Positions 43,801-55,398 of a stretch of 64,000 nucleotides of DNA are shown one piece after another. The stretch comes from Euphorbia lathyris (lineage: Eukaryota > Streptophyta > Magnoliopsida > Malpighiales > Euphorbiaceae): NCBI RefSeq assembly GCF_963576675.1, contig NC_088916.1, positions 4,913,001 to 4,977,000 on the forward strand, read 5' to 3'. The notes beneath the pieces are model-generated. The model saw only the letters and a list, made by a program, of their open reading frames with translations. It was not told the origin of the DNA and searched no databases. The position numbers were made by a program, and so were the translations under genes. Position 1 is the stretch's first letter, and each line of letters begins with the position of its first letter.

Positions 43801-46800
43801 TCGTTAGCCTTAAACAACGTTTAAAGTTTGGGTTTTGTAAATGTCAAAGACCGTTCCTTTTTTAGGCTCTCTCGGCTTAAATCCAAATTGAACAAGTTGT
43901 TGGTTGAAATGGTAGCTCGTTGCCCTTAAAAGATATCTTAGGTTTCATGTTTTGTAAATGTCATATAAACTGTTAGTGAAAGAGTATCATATATCCTTTT
44001 AGGCTCATTTTCCTCTTTTATAGGCTCACTCCCCGTCTGAATAGTATAAATTTATCCTTAACATTAAAACAAAAATGTAAATATATTCTAGTATTTCAAA
44101 CTTAGCATAATTTAAGACTCGCATAAGTTGAGTATATTTTTTACACTCTAAATAGTTAAAAAGTGACCCTATTAATGTCTGGATCCAAAATTGCACAATG
44201 TTGGACGTTAGAAACAAAAGTTTATAATTTTTTTTTATGTACATTGGAGCATGGACGAATACAGACTTTAAAAGCTAGGGGTGCCAATTGCACCCCCACC
44301 AACCTTTTTTTTTTTTTTTTGGAGATAGGGGGTTGAACCATCAATCTTAATGGTGGTTCGCGGAAGCGAGGGTGTCATAGAACCCCCGAGCCACCCCTTA
44401 TTTGCATTAGAGATTATTTACACTTTTCGAAACATGTTAGGGACAAATTTAAACTTTATTCCAAAATTTATTTTACTCTAAACCCACTCTATATAAAAAT
44501 CCCAAAATTATCAAGACAATAAAGGAACCACATTTCACTTACTACATCACCAAAATTACACATCATAAGAAAAAGGCTTAATAGGCTTAATAGGCACCCA
44601 ACCCCCTAAACTTGTAACTTTTTTTCACCTGGCCCCCTCAACTTAGGGGACAACCTCTCAACCCCCTCAACTCTCCAAAAACATCACATACAGCCCCTTA
44701 GACCCATATGTTCGGTCAAAATATTGACCCGTGTAGAAAACGCGTTTGACTGTTGACCACACCAATACCACGTGTCATTTTTTTATTAAATTTTTCCATT
44801 GAGACCCCTGTTCGGCGAGCAACTACCAATCAAAATCCATCTCCGGTAGTTGCTAATATATTAAACCTAAGAAAAACTAGTAGAAGCTAATATATTAACT
44901 AATTATTATTCACAAGTTTTACTTTTCTTTTTTCCTAATTGAAGTATATTATCAAAAACTTTTATATGATATTTTTAGGAGTAATACATCCGGCCAAAAA
45001 TTAATACTATATATATATACACTAATTGTTTCTTATATAATATACAAAATGATTTTCATTGTTCAGATGTATTATTTTTAGAGTACTGTAATAGTACTCT
45101 AAAAATAATGTAGAATGTGTAATTTAATGCGGTTCGATCTTTTTACATTGTTTATCAAACCGAACCAATCCAAATACTGAAATACTCTTAAAATTAAAAT
45201 CGATGCCGAACCGAAATGTAAAAAAACCGAACTGAAAAACCAAATTCAATTAATTCATTTCAATATGCGGTTTAAACCGGATGTAAAGTACTCTTAATCC
45301 CTAAATCATTTTTTTTTTGATAACATCCCTAAATCTTTTAATTAAGGGAAAAATAGCTTTTCACTTAGTAAAATAGATGAAAGGATGAATTAAAATATGA
45401 ACGTGGAAGTGCATGACTTGCATGGAAAGCTAAATTAAGAGTATAAAGCTTTTATTTACTTTAATTTTTTTAAGATACTCTGAAATATATAGATACACTG
45501 ACATATATGTATATATTCGTTGCTTGAACTAGTGTGAGATGTCCACGTATGAAAGTTGGGTTTCACTTTTTAAATTTTTTATTGTCTGTTTATCAAATGA
45601 GACAAAAGTATTATCCTCCAATCCAATCTGATTTCATTACAAACAAAGTCTAGATTCCAAACATTAGTTAATCAAAGCAAAATCCATCACTTTTAAGGTG
45701 TAAGAACAAGGATATGTCGGCTCTTACTTTTGCTTTATTCCCAACTTCTTCTTCTATGCAAAATTAGATACCCGCATTGAGAATTCACTGACAGAGAATA
45801 TTTATGGTAGACTTTCATAATTTATGAATGTTAAATTGATATTTTTTTTTAGTATTTTTATATACAAAGTTAAAGAAATTGTATATAGTTTTGATGAAAT
45901 TTTCAATGTTTTTCGACTGCGGGTGGATACTTAAGCTCCCATGAGTTCGTCCTACTTGGATTGTAAAATAAGTTTTTAGTCTGTTTTTGGTGTAGACTAT
46001 GCAAAATAAAGAGATAACGAGTTCATATGGATGTCAAAGAATCATTTCAACCAAATTTTTTAGCTTATAGTTAAGGATTAAAAATAGTTTTTATTAGTAT
46101 CTCTGATACCTTCGTACACGAATGTTCATTGGGCTTGAAGTGTTTACAACTTACTGTTATCCTACTATGTGTTGAAATTTTATTAATGAATGAGGTTGAC
46201 TTAGTTTAAGTTTATAGTTAAAGTCTAAAAATAACTTTTAAATGATTTGTGTATCTTTTTCTCCATATGGTGGGGTCCGAATTGTCCCCAACAAATGAAA
46301 TTGCACGGTAGAGACCGCAAGGAGCCATTTAGACCAAGTGGTAGATGTTTTGAATCTTGACAACCTCGTAGAATTTCAATATATAGGAAAACGGGCTTAT
46401 ATCGTACACGTTTTAAACTAAGGCGGAACCACTCATTTCATGAGTGATTCCCAGCCGTCGGGAGTAGAATGGCGCCCCCACGCTATCTCTACCTCCACTT
46501 ATATTTGTCATGCAAATATTTAAACCAAAAGGTTAAGCTGATAGTTAATACCCAATACTAACTTTTATTATAGGATAAGGTTCAGATATACTCCTATGAC
46601 ACAATTCCATTTATTGATGGAATTTCGAAACATATCAAGATGGTCTTATATCGTACACGCTTTAAGCACATGAGGCATTCCTGTGAGATATGTTAGAGGT
46701 TATAGGTATTCTTCGGACTTAACTATATAAGCTTAAGATTTTGGGTGAATTGGTTAGTTGCAAATAGGCAGAACCACTCGGGAGTATAACGACACTCCCA

Positions 46801-48078
46801 TGCCCTCTCTAATTGTGTTTATATTATCACACTCCCATGCAGAATCGTGCACGTGAATGCCCCATATTTGAAGCGTGTATGACATAAGCTAATTTTGCTA
46901 TAGGTTGAAAGTCCATCAACAAATGGAGTTGTCAGGATTTGAATTTTTAATCATTGTCAACGAACCAATCGAACCAAAAGTTTAAGTTCATAGTTAGACC
47001 CAATAATAGCTTTTATTGATATACCCACACACGAATACCCCTTGAGCTTGAAGTGTGTACAACGCAGATCCATCTCATCATGTGTTGAAATTTAATCAGT
47101 AAACAGGGTTGTCAGGATTCATACCTTCAACTACTTAATCTAAGAGGCTCTAATACCATATCATTGAACCAAAAGTCTAAATTGATATTTAAGCCTCAAT
47201 AAGTGACAGATCTATGATGCACTGACAAATGGTGCTTTATGGATACTAAATTGATATTACATAAAAAAAAAACATTAAAACCCCATATACAATATTTCAT
47301 GGAATTTTCGACGTTATCCAGTAATGCCCTCAAGCCCCCGTAGCTCCCTCCTGAATCTCTCCCTAGGCTTAATAATAGCTTTCATTATAATCTCTAACGG
47401 TAGTTAGTTTAATAAGCTCTGATAAAAAAAAGGGCGGCCCGGTCGCATTACGCGTCCCCGCTGAGCGAGGGTCCGGGGAGGGGTCCCACCACAAGGGTGT
47501 ATTGGGGGCAAGCCTTCCCTTGCCAATTTAATAAGCTCTGATAACCAGTAATATTCACTTGGATAACCAAGTGAATTTAATCATTCACTGTTAAATCTAA
47601 CAGAGTAACAACCACTTATCAAATTTGATCATTCAGAATCCATATGAATACTACTCGATAACATATCAAGTCACGACTTGACCAAGTTGTTATATAATGT
47701 TTTTTATTTTGTGTTTTTGTGCAGGACTCATATGCATTATGTAGAGTATTCAAGAAAAATGGAATATGCACAGAAACAGAAGATCAACAAGCACAAAGTA
47801 TAAATATATCAATAATGGAGGGGGGTGGATTAATAAATACTAATAATAATGAGTATCATGAAAGCATATTATCATCACCAGATAATTTCCAAATTAATCC
47901 TTCATCATCATCATATAATTTTGCAGATCATGATCATGATCATGAAGAAGTTGAAGAAGAAGATAAAGATGATTCATGGATGCAATTCATCACTGATCAT
48001 GATCCTACTAATTGGTCTACTTCTTCTTCCAATATTCTTGGAGATGATGTTTCCCATCTCACTTTCACTCATATTTAA
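40827..48078 (+). CDS. NAC-domain transcription factor
   Basis: Exons 40827-40983, 43000-43277 and 47725-48078 give 262 codons plus TAA, with GT-AG introns; the first junction splits a codon (G|AA). The NAC domain occupies residues 1-158: [19 protein letters not shown] (A), YKCEPWEL and [15 protein letters not shown] (B), [20 protein letters not shown] then TGKDRRV (C, DNA contact), [19 protein letters not shown] (D) and [13 protein letters not shown] (E). This is close to the ANAC020/NAC045/NAC086 group, which acts in phloem and vascular development; assignment to one member is inference. The C-terminus is short and acidic with a His-Asp repeat and [12 protein letters not shown], a likely activation region. 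No membrane anchor. Introns of 2.0 and 4.4 kb contain MITEs and a SINE, but the coding sequence is intact. Confidence 0.93.
41022..41583. mobile_element. hAT-type MITE in NAC intron 1
   Basis: 562 bp, ends TAGGGATGTAAACGGG and the inverse of TAGGGATGTAAATGGG. Flanks tatacaag (41014-41021) and tatacatg (41584-41591) form an 8-bp TSD with one mismatch. The interior is full of 'cggggcgggac' and 'tccccg' words. A diverged fragment of the same kind is at 63195-63290. Confidence 0.82.
42447..42842. mobile_element. Fold-back MITE in NAC intron 1
   Basis: Inverted arms of about 130 bp: 'aaataatttatta', 'tttttacctaacac', 'ctgtttagtc' and 'tattttgaaaaata' occur in both. It ends about 155 bp before exon 2. 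No TSD fixed. Confidence 0.75.
44277..44400 (-). mobile_element. Possible tRNA-derived SINE with A-tail
   Basis: On the minus strand, GGGTGGCTCGGGGG (A-box-like) is followed about 60 nt later by GATGGTTCAACCCC (B-box-like), and then by a run of about 18 A (44307-44324 on plus as T). No TSD found, and different from the Au SINE. Confidence 0.4.
46270..47210. repeat. Dispersed repeat shared with 62290-62710 and 63840-64000
   Basis: Shares several blocks with 62290-62710: 'gaaccaaaaggttaagct', 'cataagctaattttgct' with 'gttgaaagtccatc', 'gccgtcgggag' with 'cactcccatgccctctctaat', and 'tggaatttc.aacatat'. Within the intron the blocks recur two or three times. Non-coding; class not identified. Confidence 0.65.
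47426..47526 (-). mobile_element. Au-type SINE copy 2, strongly 5' truncated
   Basis: About 100 bp of the SINE 3' part, essentially identical to the same part of copy 1. It is flanked by a perfect 18-bp TSD, tttaataagctctgataa, at 47408-47425 and 47527-47544. Both Pol III boxes are missing. It lies in NAC intron 2, about 180 bp from exon 3. Confidence 0.9.
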
Positions 48079-49670
48079 AAACCATGCCCAGCCCCCGATC
48101 ATTCTGATTTTGGTGCATTGATGAACATAAAACTCGATTAAATGAGCGTTATTCATTTCATCTGTCTCTGAAAGTGGTACTGGTCCCGTCCACTCAGATG
48201 ATACCACATTATCTGAATGGAAGGACCAGGTCCACAGTAGAACTTCTCTTATTTTAAAGTTTGAAATAAGATTTTTACGGTTTCTATATAACCATATTAG
48301 GTAGTATATAAATTTGTTTTTGAACTGTTACAAATATAAATTTCAATGCAGATGAATTGAATGACGCTCGAGTTTTATGTTAAAAGCCGAAAAAACTTAA
48401 TGTGACGGAAAAAAGGATCGGGAGCTTCATGCATCAAAATGAAAGATTGAGGACTTGGGATGATTTTTGTCTATTTAAAACCCTAGCATTATCTCCTACT
48501 ATTGGTGGTGGTCAATAAATAACATATTATATATATATATATAAGAAAAATATGTACTTTTTTTTTCTTTCAATAAGATAAAATCCACATTATTGGTAAT
48601 TACTAGTAATTTATCAAATAGTTTTCAATTATTATATTAGAAATATTAATTATTTCTAATTTTTTTATTAATTGATTTTATGGATTTTTTTTTTTTTTGC
48701 CTTCATCTTCTGGATGAATATGTATTGGATCTGGGTGTTATTTATGGAAATAAATGGTTATTAATGTACATTATTTTAAATATGGGTAGTTGTCAATTAT
48801 ATTTCTAATAGCAGCATAATATATATTTTATATATTGAATTATACCTCGTGTATATATATATATATACATATATACTAAATTGATACATCAGCTAATTTT
48901 GTAACTACTTTTCTTTTATTATTATTTGAAATGTTTGATGCTATTTGTACGAGTGTAAATTATATCCGTGACTGCCTAGGATAGTTCTTGGGCATGGGCG
49001 AAAAGAGCGTCTGCCCAGAGCTAGGGCTGTAAATGAGCCGAGATCTTTGATTCGAGTCTTGTGTTGTGAGTGTCGTGTCTCGCCTTTCGAATTCATTTTG
49101 ATTGGAAAAGTGTTCAGTGAACCGATATAGACCTAATTTTTCTAGTTTCTGAGAACACTGACAAGGCTAAACTCTTCGGTTGAAGAGAGCACTGAATCAT
49201 TCGAAAGGGGAAAGATTTATGTTTCAATTTGGAATTGACTCTCGGTCGTTCATGAGTGATTTGGCGTTCGGCTCGATTTGTAAATGAGCCGAGCTTGATT
49301 ATAATGTTTATAAACAGACTCGTGAGCAATCATAGTTCGATTTTTTTAATAATAATAATTTCCATAAAGGAAGAAATATTTAATTGATATTGGGTCGGTT
49401 AACTGTGGCTTTTTGGATTACCAAAATTGTAACTGTAACCATTAACCGCTGTTTTTAAAATTAAAATCCGTACACTAGTCCATCGATTTTGGTTAACTTT
49501 ATTTTCGGTTCGGTTTCAGTTTGGTTTTTCGTTTTCCGGTTTTTTTTTTTTTTTTTTTGTGCACCCTTACTTTTTATTAGTTTATATTAGCTTTGGAATT
49601 TATAAGCCTTGAAGGATCTACAAGCAGCCCAGGTCCAAATAATGGCCAAGTCCTAATATCCCTTTTTGGG
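48079..49670. other. NAC 3' flank and intergenic
   Basis: Starts with the NAC 3' region including the hairpin at 48174-48233, then AT-rich sequence with TA microsatellites (48528-48542, 48851-48865). 49020-49340 has the 'taaatgagccgag' repeat seen in PP2C intron 3, and 49380-49570 a 'ggttcggtttcagtttggtt' repeat. No second gene. Confidence 0.5.
48174..48233. repeat. Short near-perfect hairpin downstream of NAC
   Basis: The arms GTGGTACTGGTCC..TCAGATGAT and the inverse of GTGGACCTGGTCC..TCAGATAAT pair over about 28 bp with few mismatches around a 5-nt loop (accac). It starts about 95 bp after the NAC stop codon, so it is probably in the 3' UTR. It could be a tiny palindromic MITE or a small-RNA-type fold-back. 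Confidence 0.7.
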
Positions 49671-50343
49671 AAAATTACACAGAAATTCATTTTTTAAAAA
49701 CAATTTACAACTATATCAAGTCATAATTTTAGATTATGTAAATTAGTAAAATCAGTACTTTTAATATATTTTAAGGATTAGAATTTACAAATTAGAAGTC
49801 TGAAATATATTTGTTAGGGTTTATGATTTATGAATTAGAATCTAATTTTTTAAAATTATAGTATAAAATCATAATATATAGAGAATAATGACATATCAAG
49901 AATTAAGTTTGATGATATGATTTAATTGTAATTTTATCATAATTATATATTTAACCCTTTTTTTCGCGAGGCCAAAGCCCACTATGTTTTTTCGTGATGC
50001 CATGGCCCAATATTAAAAGAAGCTTTTATACAATTAGCTTAGGGTCAAATACATGAATATCATAATTACGTACAAAATTATAACTAAGTCATATCACCAA
50101 ACTTAATTCTTAATATATCATTATTCTCTATATATTATAATTTTACACCATCATTTAAAAATTCTAGACTCCAATTCATAAATCATAAACCCTAGAAAAT
50201 ATATTCTAGACTTCTAATTTATAAATTACAATCCTTAAAATATATTAAAAGTACTGATTTTACTAGTTTGATATAATATAAAATTATGACTTGACATAGT
50301 TGTAAATAGTTTATGAAAAGTGAATTTCTGTGTAATTTTCCCA
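49671..50343. mobile_element. Large fold-back element with ~285-bp arms
   Basis: Ends gggaaaattacacagaaattca inverted at both sides (words up to 20 bp). The arms share 'aaaatcagtacttttaata', 'tatattttaaggatt', 'tagggtttatgatttat' and 'atagagaataatga'. The loop of about 100 bp contains 'cgcgaggccaaagcccac'. No coding sequence and no clear TSD. Confidence 0.78.
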
Positions 50344-50438
50344 AATATTTACAAATACAAATCACAAATTTTTTTTTATTAAAAGTTAAAACTAAGTTTT
50401 CAAAATTATAAAATTACAAATATAGTAACTAATTTGAG

Positions 50439-50672
50439 GGTGTCTTCTATGGTTACTTTGTTTATTACAAAGTAAAGCTTACTTTGTTTTTTTCACCATT
50501 GGATGATGATGGTGGGCTTTAACAAAGTAAGTTCATCCAATGGTGGTAAAAACAAAGTAAAGATTACTTTGTCAAAAACAAAGTAAAGATTACTTTGTCA
50601 AAAACAAAATTATTTTGTCAAAAACAAAGTAAAGATTACTTTGTCAAAAACAAAATAAGGATAGCCTAACCC
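50439..50672. mobile_element. Small MULE-type MITE with palindromic units
   Basis: 234 bp, flanked by a perfect 10-bp duplication ctaatttgag at 50429-50438 and 50673-50682. It contains three 26-bp units and one 20-bp variant (50548-50645), each built on the palindrome CAAAGTAAAGATTACTTTG. Confidence 0.85.
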
Positions 50673-50682
50673 CTAATTTGAG

Positions 50683-52536
50683 TGATTATTATGTGTAAAG
50701 AAAACAAAAAGTAGAGCTATAAAATGAAAGAGAATTTTTTTAAAAAAATTAAAGAAGAAAATTAATTCATTATTATATATAATTATTTTTAAAAAATATA
50801 CTTCCTCCAATTTCCTCATATCAATACCTATAAAATGTAACTAATTTTCTCTCTCTAAACTCTCTAACGGCTTGTAACTCTCTGAGCTATAGAGAACTTC
50901 TACTATACATTCACCAATCAAAAGAGGGATACATTTCATTTTAGAAAAGCTAATTGATACGACGAAATAAATACGTAAAAGTAGCATACCCACACAAGTT
51001 TATTTACGCTTATATTTGTTATTGTGTTGACAGAGTTAAGGATGGAACTTTTTTTTTATCAAATGAGGAACTTGCTCACTGATAGGAGCCGTCTTGTTTA
51101 AACTATAAAAATAGCTTCGTTAAAATGCAAGATATATATATATGCAAAATCTGTATATATTATATATATGTGGAATGTGAAAGACAAGTTAGGAGTAACT
51201 TGGACATTATGTGCTCATTATAGCTGAAACTATTCCTTAAGGAAATGGACTAAGGTTATAAGTTTAGGCACATCCTAATCGATGCTTTGATGAAAAACAT
51301 GCGATTCTTTCAAAAGTAAATGAAGAAACACCATATCACATGATTTGATGCAACGTGTGCTTAGCCATCTTGAGATACAAAAGACATAAAGATATCCACT
51401 TTTCTTAGTGCGAGAAGGTTCACTTTGTAAAACTATGAGTTTTCTTATACTCATAACCCTTAACTCATTGTGGAATAGTCTATTGTGGATATCTTGAAAG
51501 GATGCTCTGTAAAGATCATGACTTATTTGACCGGGAAAGGACCAACTAGAAAAATGAAGTAGATTATAATGAAAGGAATATAGTAAGAGTGAAAAATTTA
51601 CATGTGGTCACATCTTAAGTTTTTATACTACATTGTCTGAGTAAGTATGCATAAGCGCGTTATTATGATGATAGAAAATTATAGAGATGAAAAAGATTGC
51701 ATTAGATGTGATATGGAATTTAGGATAAAGAATACAACTTTCTGATACATGTTCATTGAGAGGTTATGTATACTTAACATGTGTATAGAACTAAAGCTCT
51801 CAACATTATATTGGTCTCGCGAACTATTTGTAAGTATGAATATGATGAGATAAAGAATGTATTCCGTTACTTGCGATTGGGAACTGTTAAAATTTATAGT
51901 CGAGTTAGACTTAGTATCTACTCGTAACTGAATGAGATCTTATAAGATTGTAATCTAATTAAGTTAAGACCTAATTCGACTCTAGGCACTAATATTGCTT
52001 ATGAGGTGAGACATGTAAAACCATGTTCGCCTACCTCTTCCTTTCTCTACATTCTCTCAAAGTTGCTTTTAATTCGTAGATTCATCATATCTCATCTTAA
52101 AGTGATTTGGCGTAGCATTCTGTAAACATGACCGTGATTCAATTTCTTCCATTACAATACTCGTGAAATTTTTGCTATATTATAAGAGTTATCTCAATTA
52201 TCTGTTCATTTATTCAGATCTATACGTATAAAAATCATTCAAAAATTATTAATTTATAAATTGAAATAAAAAAATATCTCACTTTACAATAGAGAGATGA
52301 GTGAGGGACAAAGGAGAAGAATGTGGAACAATTTTTTTTTTTAATTTTTACAATATGGGTTGGTGAAATAAGGTAAATGATAAAACTAATAAAATATTAT
52401 TAAGGATAAGGTATTAAAATAATTTAAAGTTTATACAAAAGGCTAATTTAATTTTAAAGTTTATGCAAAGGCTTAAGTTAATTTAATTTTACATATAAAA
52501 TAATATAATTTTAATTTGAACGTTTATCAAATTTTA
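50683..52536. other. Intergenic with a probable decayed copia end
   Basis: No gene. Near 51887-52170 there is an LTR-like sequence starting 'tgttaaaatttatagtcgag' after a GATTGGGAAC purine word, as in the 3' end of a copia element. The region before it (51240-51880) could be its decayed interior, but I could not read a protein from it. Confidence 0.4.
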
Positions 52537-53114
52537 GGGTTAAGGTGCAAAAATACTCTTAACGTTTTGGGTCAAGAGTAATTTTACCCCTAACGTCTAA
52601 AATGGTGCAATTTTACCCCTATCGTTGGAAGCCAAGAGCAATTTTACCCCTAACATTGATAAATTGGTTCAATTTGAGAAATAATTCATCAAACTGTCTT
52701 CTCAGTTATAAATTTTGTCATTTACACTTCACATTTGCGTCATTTTATCAGTAACAAATCACAAGCATATGTTGGGATGTGAAAAAAAATAAAAAAAAAA
52801 ATAAAAAATACTCTCTTTTTGTACGAATTAAACAAAAAAAAATCAAAAAATTCACCGAATTTATAAATATTAATCTCCAATTCTATTATTAAATTATAAA
52901 AAATATGAAATCTTTTTTCTAAAACGAATTGTTATACAATTGGTACAGAATAAGAAACAAATAATAGTGTCTGAAATTGACCCAATTTATCAACGTTAGA
53001 GGTAAAATTGCTCCTGGCTTCCAACATTAGGGGGTAAAATTGCACCATTTTAGGCGTTAGGAGTAAAATTGCTCCTAATCCAAAACGTTAGGAGTATTTT
53101 TTATACCTTAACCC
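52537..53114. mobile_element. MULE-MITE family A, copy 2
   Basis: 578 bp, ends gggttaaggtgcaaaaatac and the inverse of gggttaaggtataaaaaat. Flanks caaatttta (52528-52536) and taaatttta (53115-53123) form a 9-bp TSD with one mismatch. Arms carry 'ttttacccctaac', 'aggggtaaaattgc'-type words, as in 11798-12385. Confidence 0.82.
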
Positions 53115-53496
53115 TAAATTTTATAATTAAAACCATTACTAATAGAAATTCGCTATCAAATAAATGTTTTATTAATTCTTCTTTCAATATCATTTTTGTC
53201 TTTCAACATTAGAAATTGACAAACGATGTACCATTTGATCTGTCGATTTCTGTTAACAAGAGTTAATTATATTATTTTATAAATATTAAAACCAAAATTA
53301 TATTATTTTATACATGAAAATTAAATTAAATTTCTCCAAAAATCTTAAAATTGTTTTAATACTTTTATCTCTAATAAAATTATAAATAAAGAAAAAATGC
53401 ATATTGTCAACTATATAGATAAATGGTTGAAGATGAGGATGAGCAGAATGTCTTTGTGGTAATAATAAATACTAAAAATTGTTTCAGTTTATAGGT

Positions 53497-54520
53497 ATAA
53501 TATCAATTTGGATCCTCAAACTAAAGCTTCAAAATCAACAAGGACCTGAAATTATCAAAATCATCGATCAGGTCTCTAAACTTAGTAAAAATTACCAATT
53601 GAATCTCATCATAAACAAAAATCATCAATTGAGTCCTAATCGAAAATCATTCAATTGAACAGTTTTAGACTCTCTTCCCCATATCCATTTTGAGCCAACA
53701 CATAGACAATTACAGTCCATGTTAAATAATCAAAGTTTCTAATTTTAGAATAAGATAAAAACTCAATTGATGATTTTTGTTTAATTTAGGTACTTAATTG
53801 CTTATTTTAATAGTGTAAGGATCTAATTGATTTTGAAGTTTTAGTTTACTCATTTTATATTGGCTTAATACCCATTTGGCTCCCTAAGCTAAAACTTCAA
53901 AATCAATTAGGACCTTAAATTATCAAAATCATCAATTAGGTCACTGAACTAAGTAAAAGTCATCAATTGAGTCCCCATCCTAAGCAAAAAAATCATCAAT
54001 TGAATCCTAATCGAAAATTATTCGGTTGAACAGTTTCAGACTCTCTTCCGCAAATACATTTTGAATCAACCCATAGATCATTACAGTCCAGTCCATGTCA
54101 GATAATCATAGTTTCTGATTTTAGAATAAGATAAGGACTCAATTAATGATTTTTGCTTAGTTTCAGAAACTTAATTGATCATTTGATAGTTTAAAGACCT
54201 ATAATTGACTTAGAAATTTTAGTTTAAGGATCAAAATAAGTGTTATGCCCATTTTATATTATAATATAGGCATAATGCTCATTTTGACCCATAAATTAAA
54301 ACTTCAATTAAGATCATAAACTATCAAAATCATCAATTAAGTCCTTGAACTAAACAAAAATCATCAATTGAGTCTTTATGCTATCCTAAAATCAGAAACG
54401 GTGACTTTTTGACATGAATTGTAATGATCTTTATGTTGGCTCAAAATAGATTGGGAAAGAGAGTTTGAAACTGTTCGATGATGACTCAATCGATGATTTT
54501 TACTTAAGTTGTTGTAAAGA
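53497..54520. repeat. Three consecutive copies of a ~370-bp fold-back repeat
   Basis: Copies begin at about 53497, 53862 and 54270, the third truncated. Each has 'aaactaaa(a/g)cttcaaaatcaa', 'ttatcaaaatcatcaat(t)', 'cattttgagccaac' with 'cattacagtcca', and 'cttattctaaaat'-type words, and is itself an inverted repeat. Looks like MITEs inserted into or next to each other, or tandemly duplicated. Confidence 0.75.
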
Positions 54521-54697
54521 ATTTGGGCCTAACATTTGCAATGGAAAAGCAAGCTCATCCCTCAAACCACTCAAGGAATAGCTTAAAACGTATTCCTCAG
54601 AGATCGTTACCTTGTGAGAGCATATGTCAAATGCCTCAATGCATTCTAGCAATGATCCAGTCTGTGTCAATCGCTTCAAATCGTCCATAGGTTCTTC
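54498..54697 (-). mobile_element. Gypsy (chromovirus-like) gag fragment
   Basis: Minus strand reads EEPMDDLKRLTQTGSLLECI, then EEYVLSYSLSGLRDELAFPL and QMLGPNSLQQ, typical of the retrotransposon gag domain of plant Ty3/gypsy elements (pattern L..L.QTG.V.EY...F, LSEEY....F..GL). About 65 codons only. Its upstream side is cut by the CACTA end at 54698. Confidence 0.7.
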
Positions 54698-55030
54698 CAC
54701 TACTAAAAAAAAAAGTCAATTCCCGACGGGTTTTTTCTACTTTAGCGACGGTTTTAACCGTATTAGCGACGGTTTCAAAAACCACCGCCAAAAGTGTTGA
54801 CAATTCCAGCGTTGCTATTTTTACCAACGGTTTTAATAGGGCGGTGTAAGGTTTTTAATAGGGACGCTATCCTAATGGCGGTTTAAACCGCCTCTAGAAT
54901 CGATTTTCACAAAAAGAAAAAAAAAAACAAATTTACCGACAGAAAATGGGCGGTAAACTATTCTAAAAACTCAATACAGGATTGAAAAATTTACCGACGC
55001 AATATTTGGTCGCTAAATCTCTGTTTAGTA
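54698..55030. mobile_element. CACTA (En/Spm) transposon end
   Basis: Starts CACTACTAAAAAAAAAAG and continues with subterminal repeats of 'agcgacggttt', 'accgacg' and 'ggcggttt' in both orientations, the usual design of plant CACTA ends. The opposite TAGTG end was not found in the window. The rest up to about 55200 may belong to it. Confidence 0.68.
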
Positions 55031-55217
55031 ATGCCATAAAATTTGTTTTTTTGGACTATATCTAACTGTAGCAACCTGTTATAACCACATACATCATGCC
55101 ATTCCAATCCAATTTTACAATAAACCGCACTAATATTGTCAATATTGAAACTAAAAATAACAAGATCTAAAATAAAAAATAACTAAAGTTTAAATATGTC
55201 ACCAACATAATCATAAA

Positions 55218-55381
55218 GGACGGCCCGGTGCAGCATTACACGTCCCCGCTAAGTGAGGGTCCGGGGAGGGGTCCCACCACAAGGGTGTACTGGGGGCAAG
55301 CCTTCCCTTGCCAACTTTTTTGGCAAGAGGCCGCTCCTAAGACTCGAACCGGTGACCTTCTTGCGCCAAGGCTCGCCCTCT
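55218..55381 (-). mobile_element. Au-type SINE copy 3
   Basis: Minus strand begins GAGGGCGAGCCTTGGCGCAA (A-box TTGGCGCAA), then GGTTCGAGTC (B-box) and the conserved body to CCGGGCCGTCC. About 25 bp between the boxes are deleted compared with copy 4. A perfect 17-bp TSD, accaacataatcataaa, is at 55201-55217 and 55382-55398. Confidence 0.9.
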
Positions 55382-55398
55382 ACCAACATAATCATAAA

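Larger units (their letters stand above)
43278..47724. other. NAC intron 2 (4.4 kb)
   Basis: Non-coding. Contents: a possible tRNA-derived SINE (44277-44400), one arm of a MITE at 44576-44800 ('aggcttaatag', 'cccctaaacttg'), an 'aaccgaacc' repeat near 45120-45290, a dispersed repeat with 'aaccaaaaggttaagct' words (46270-47210), and the truncated SINE at 47426-47526. Confidence 0.7.

Noticed and set aside
50548..50645. CRISPR-like short palindromic repeats
   Set aside because: The units abut directly without unique spacers and lie in a MITE with TSD; plant nuclear DNA.
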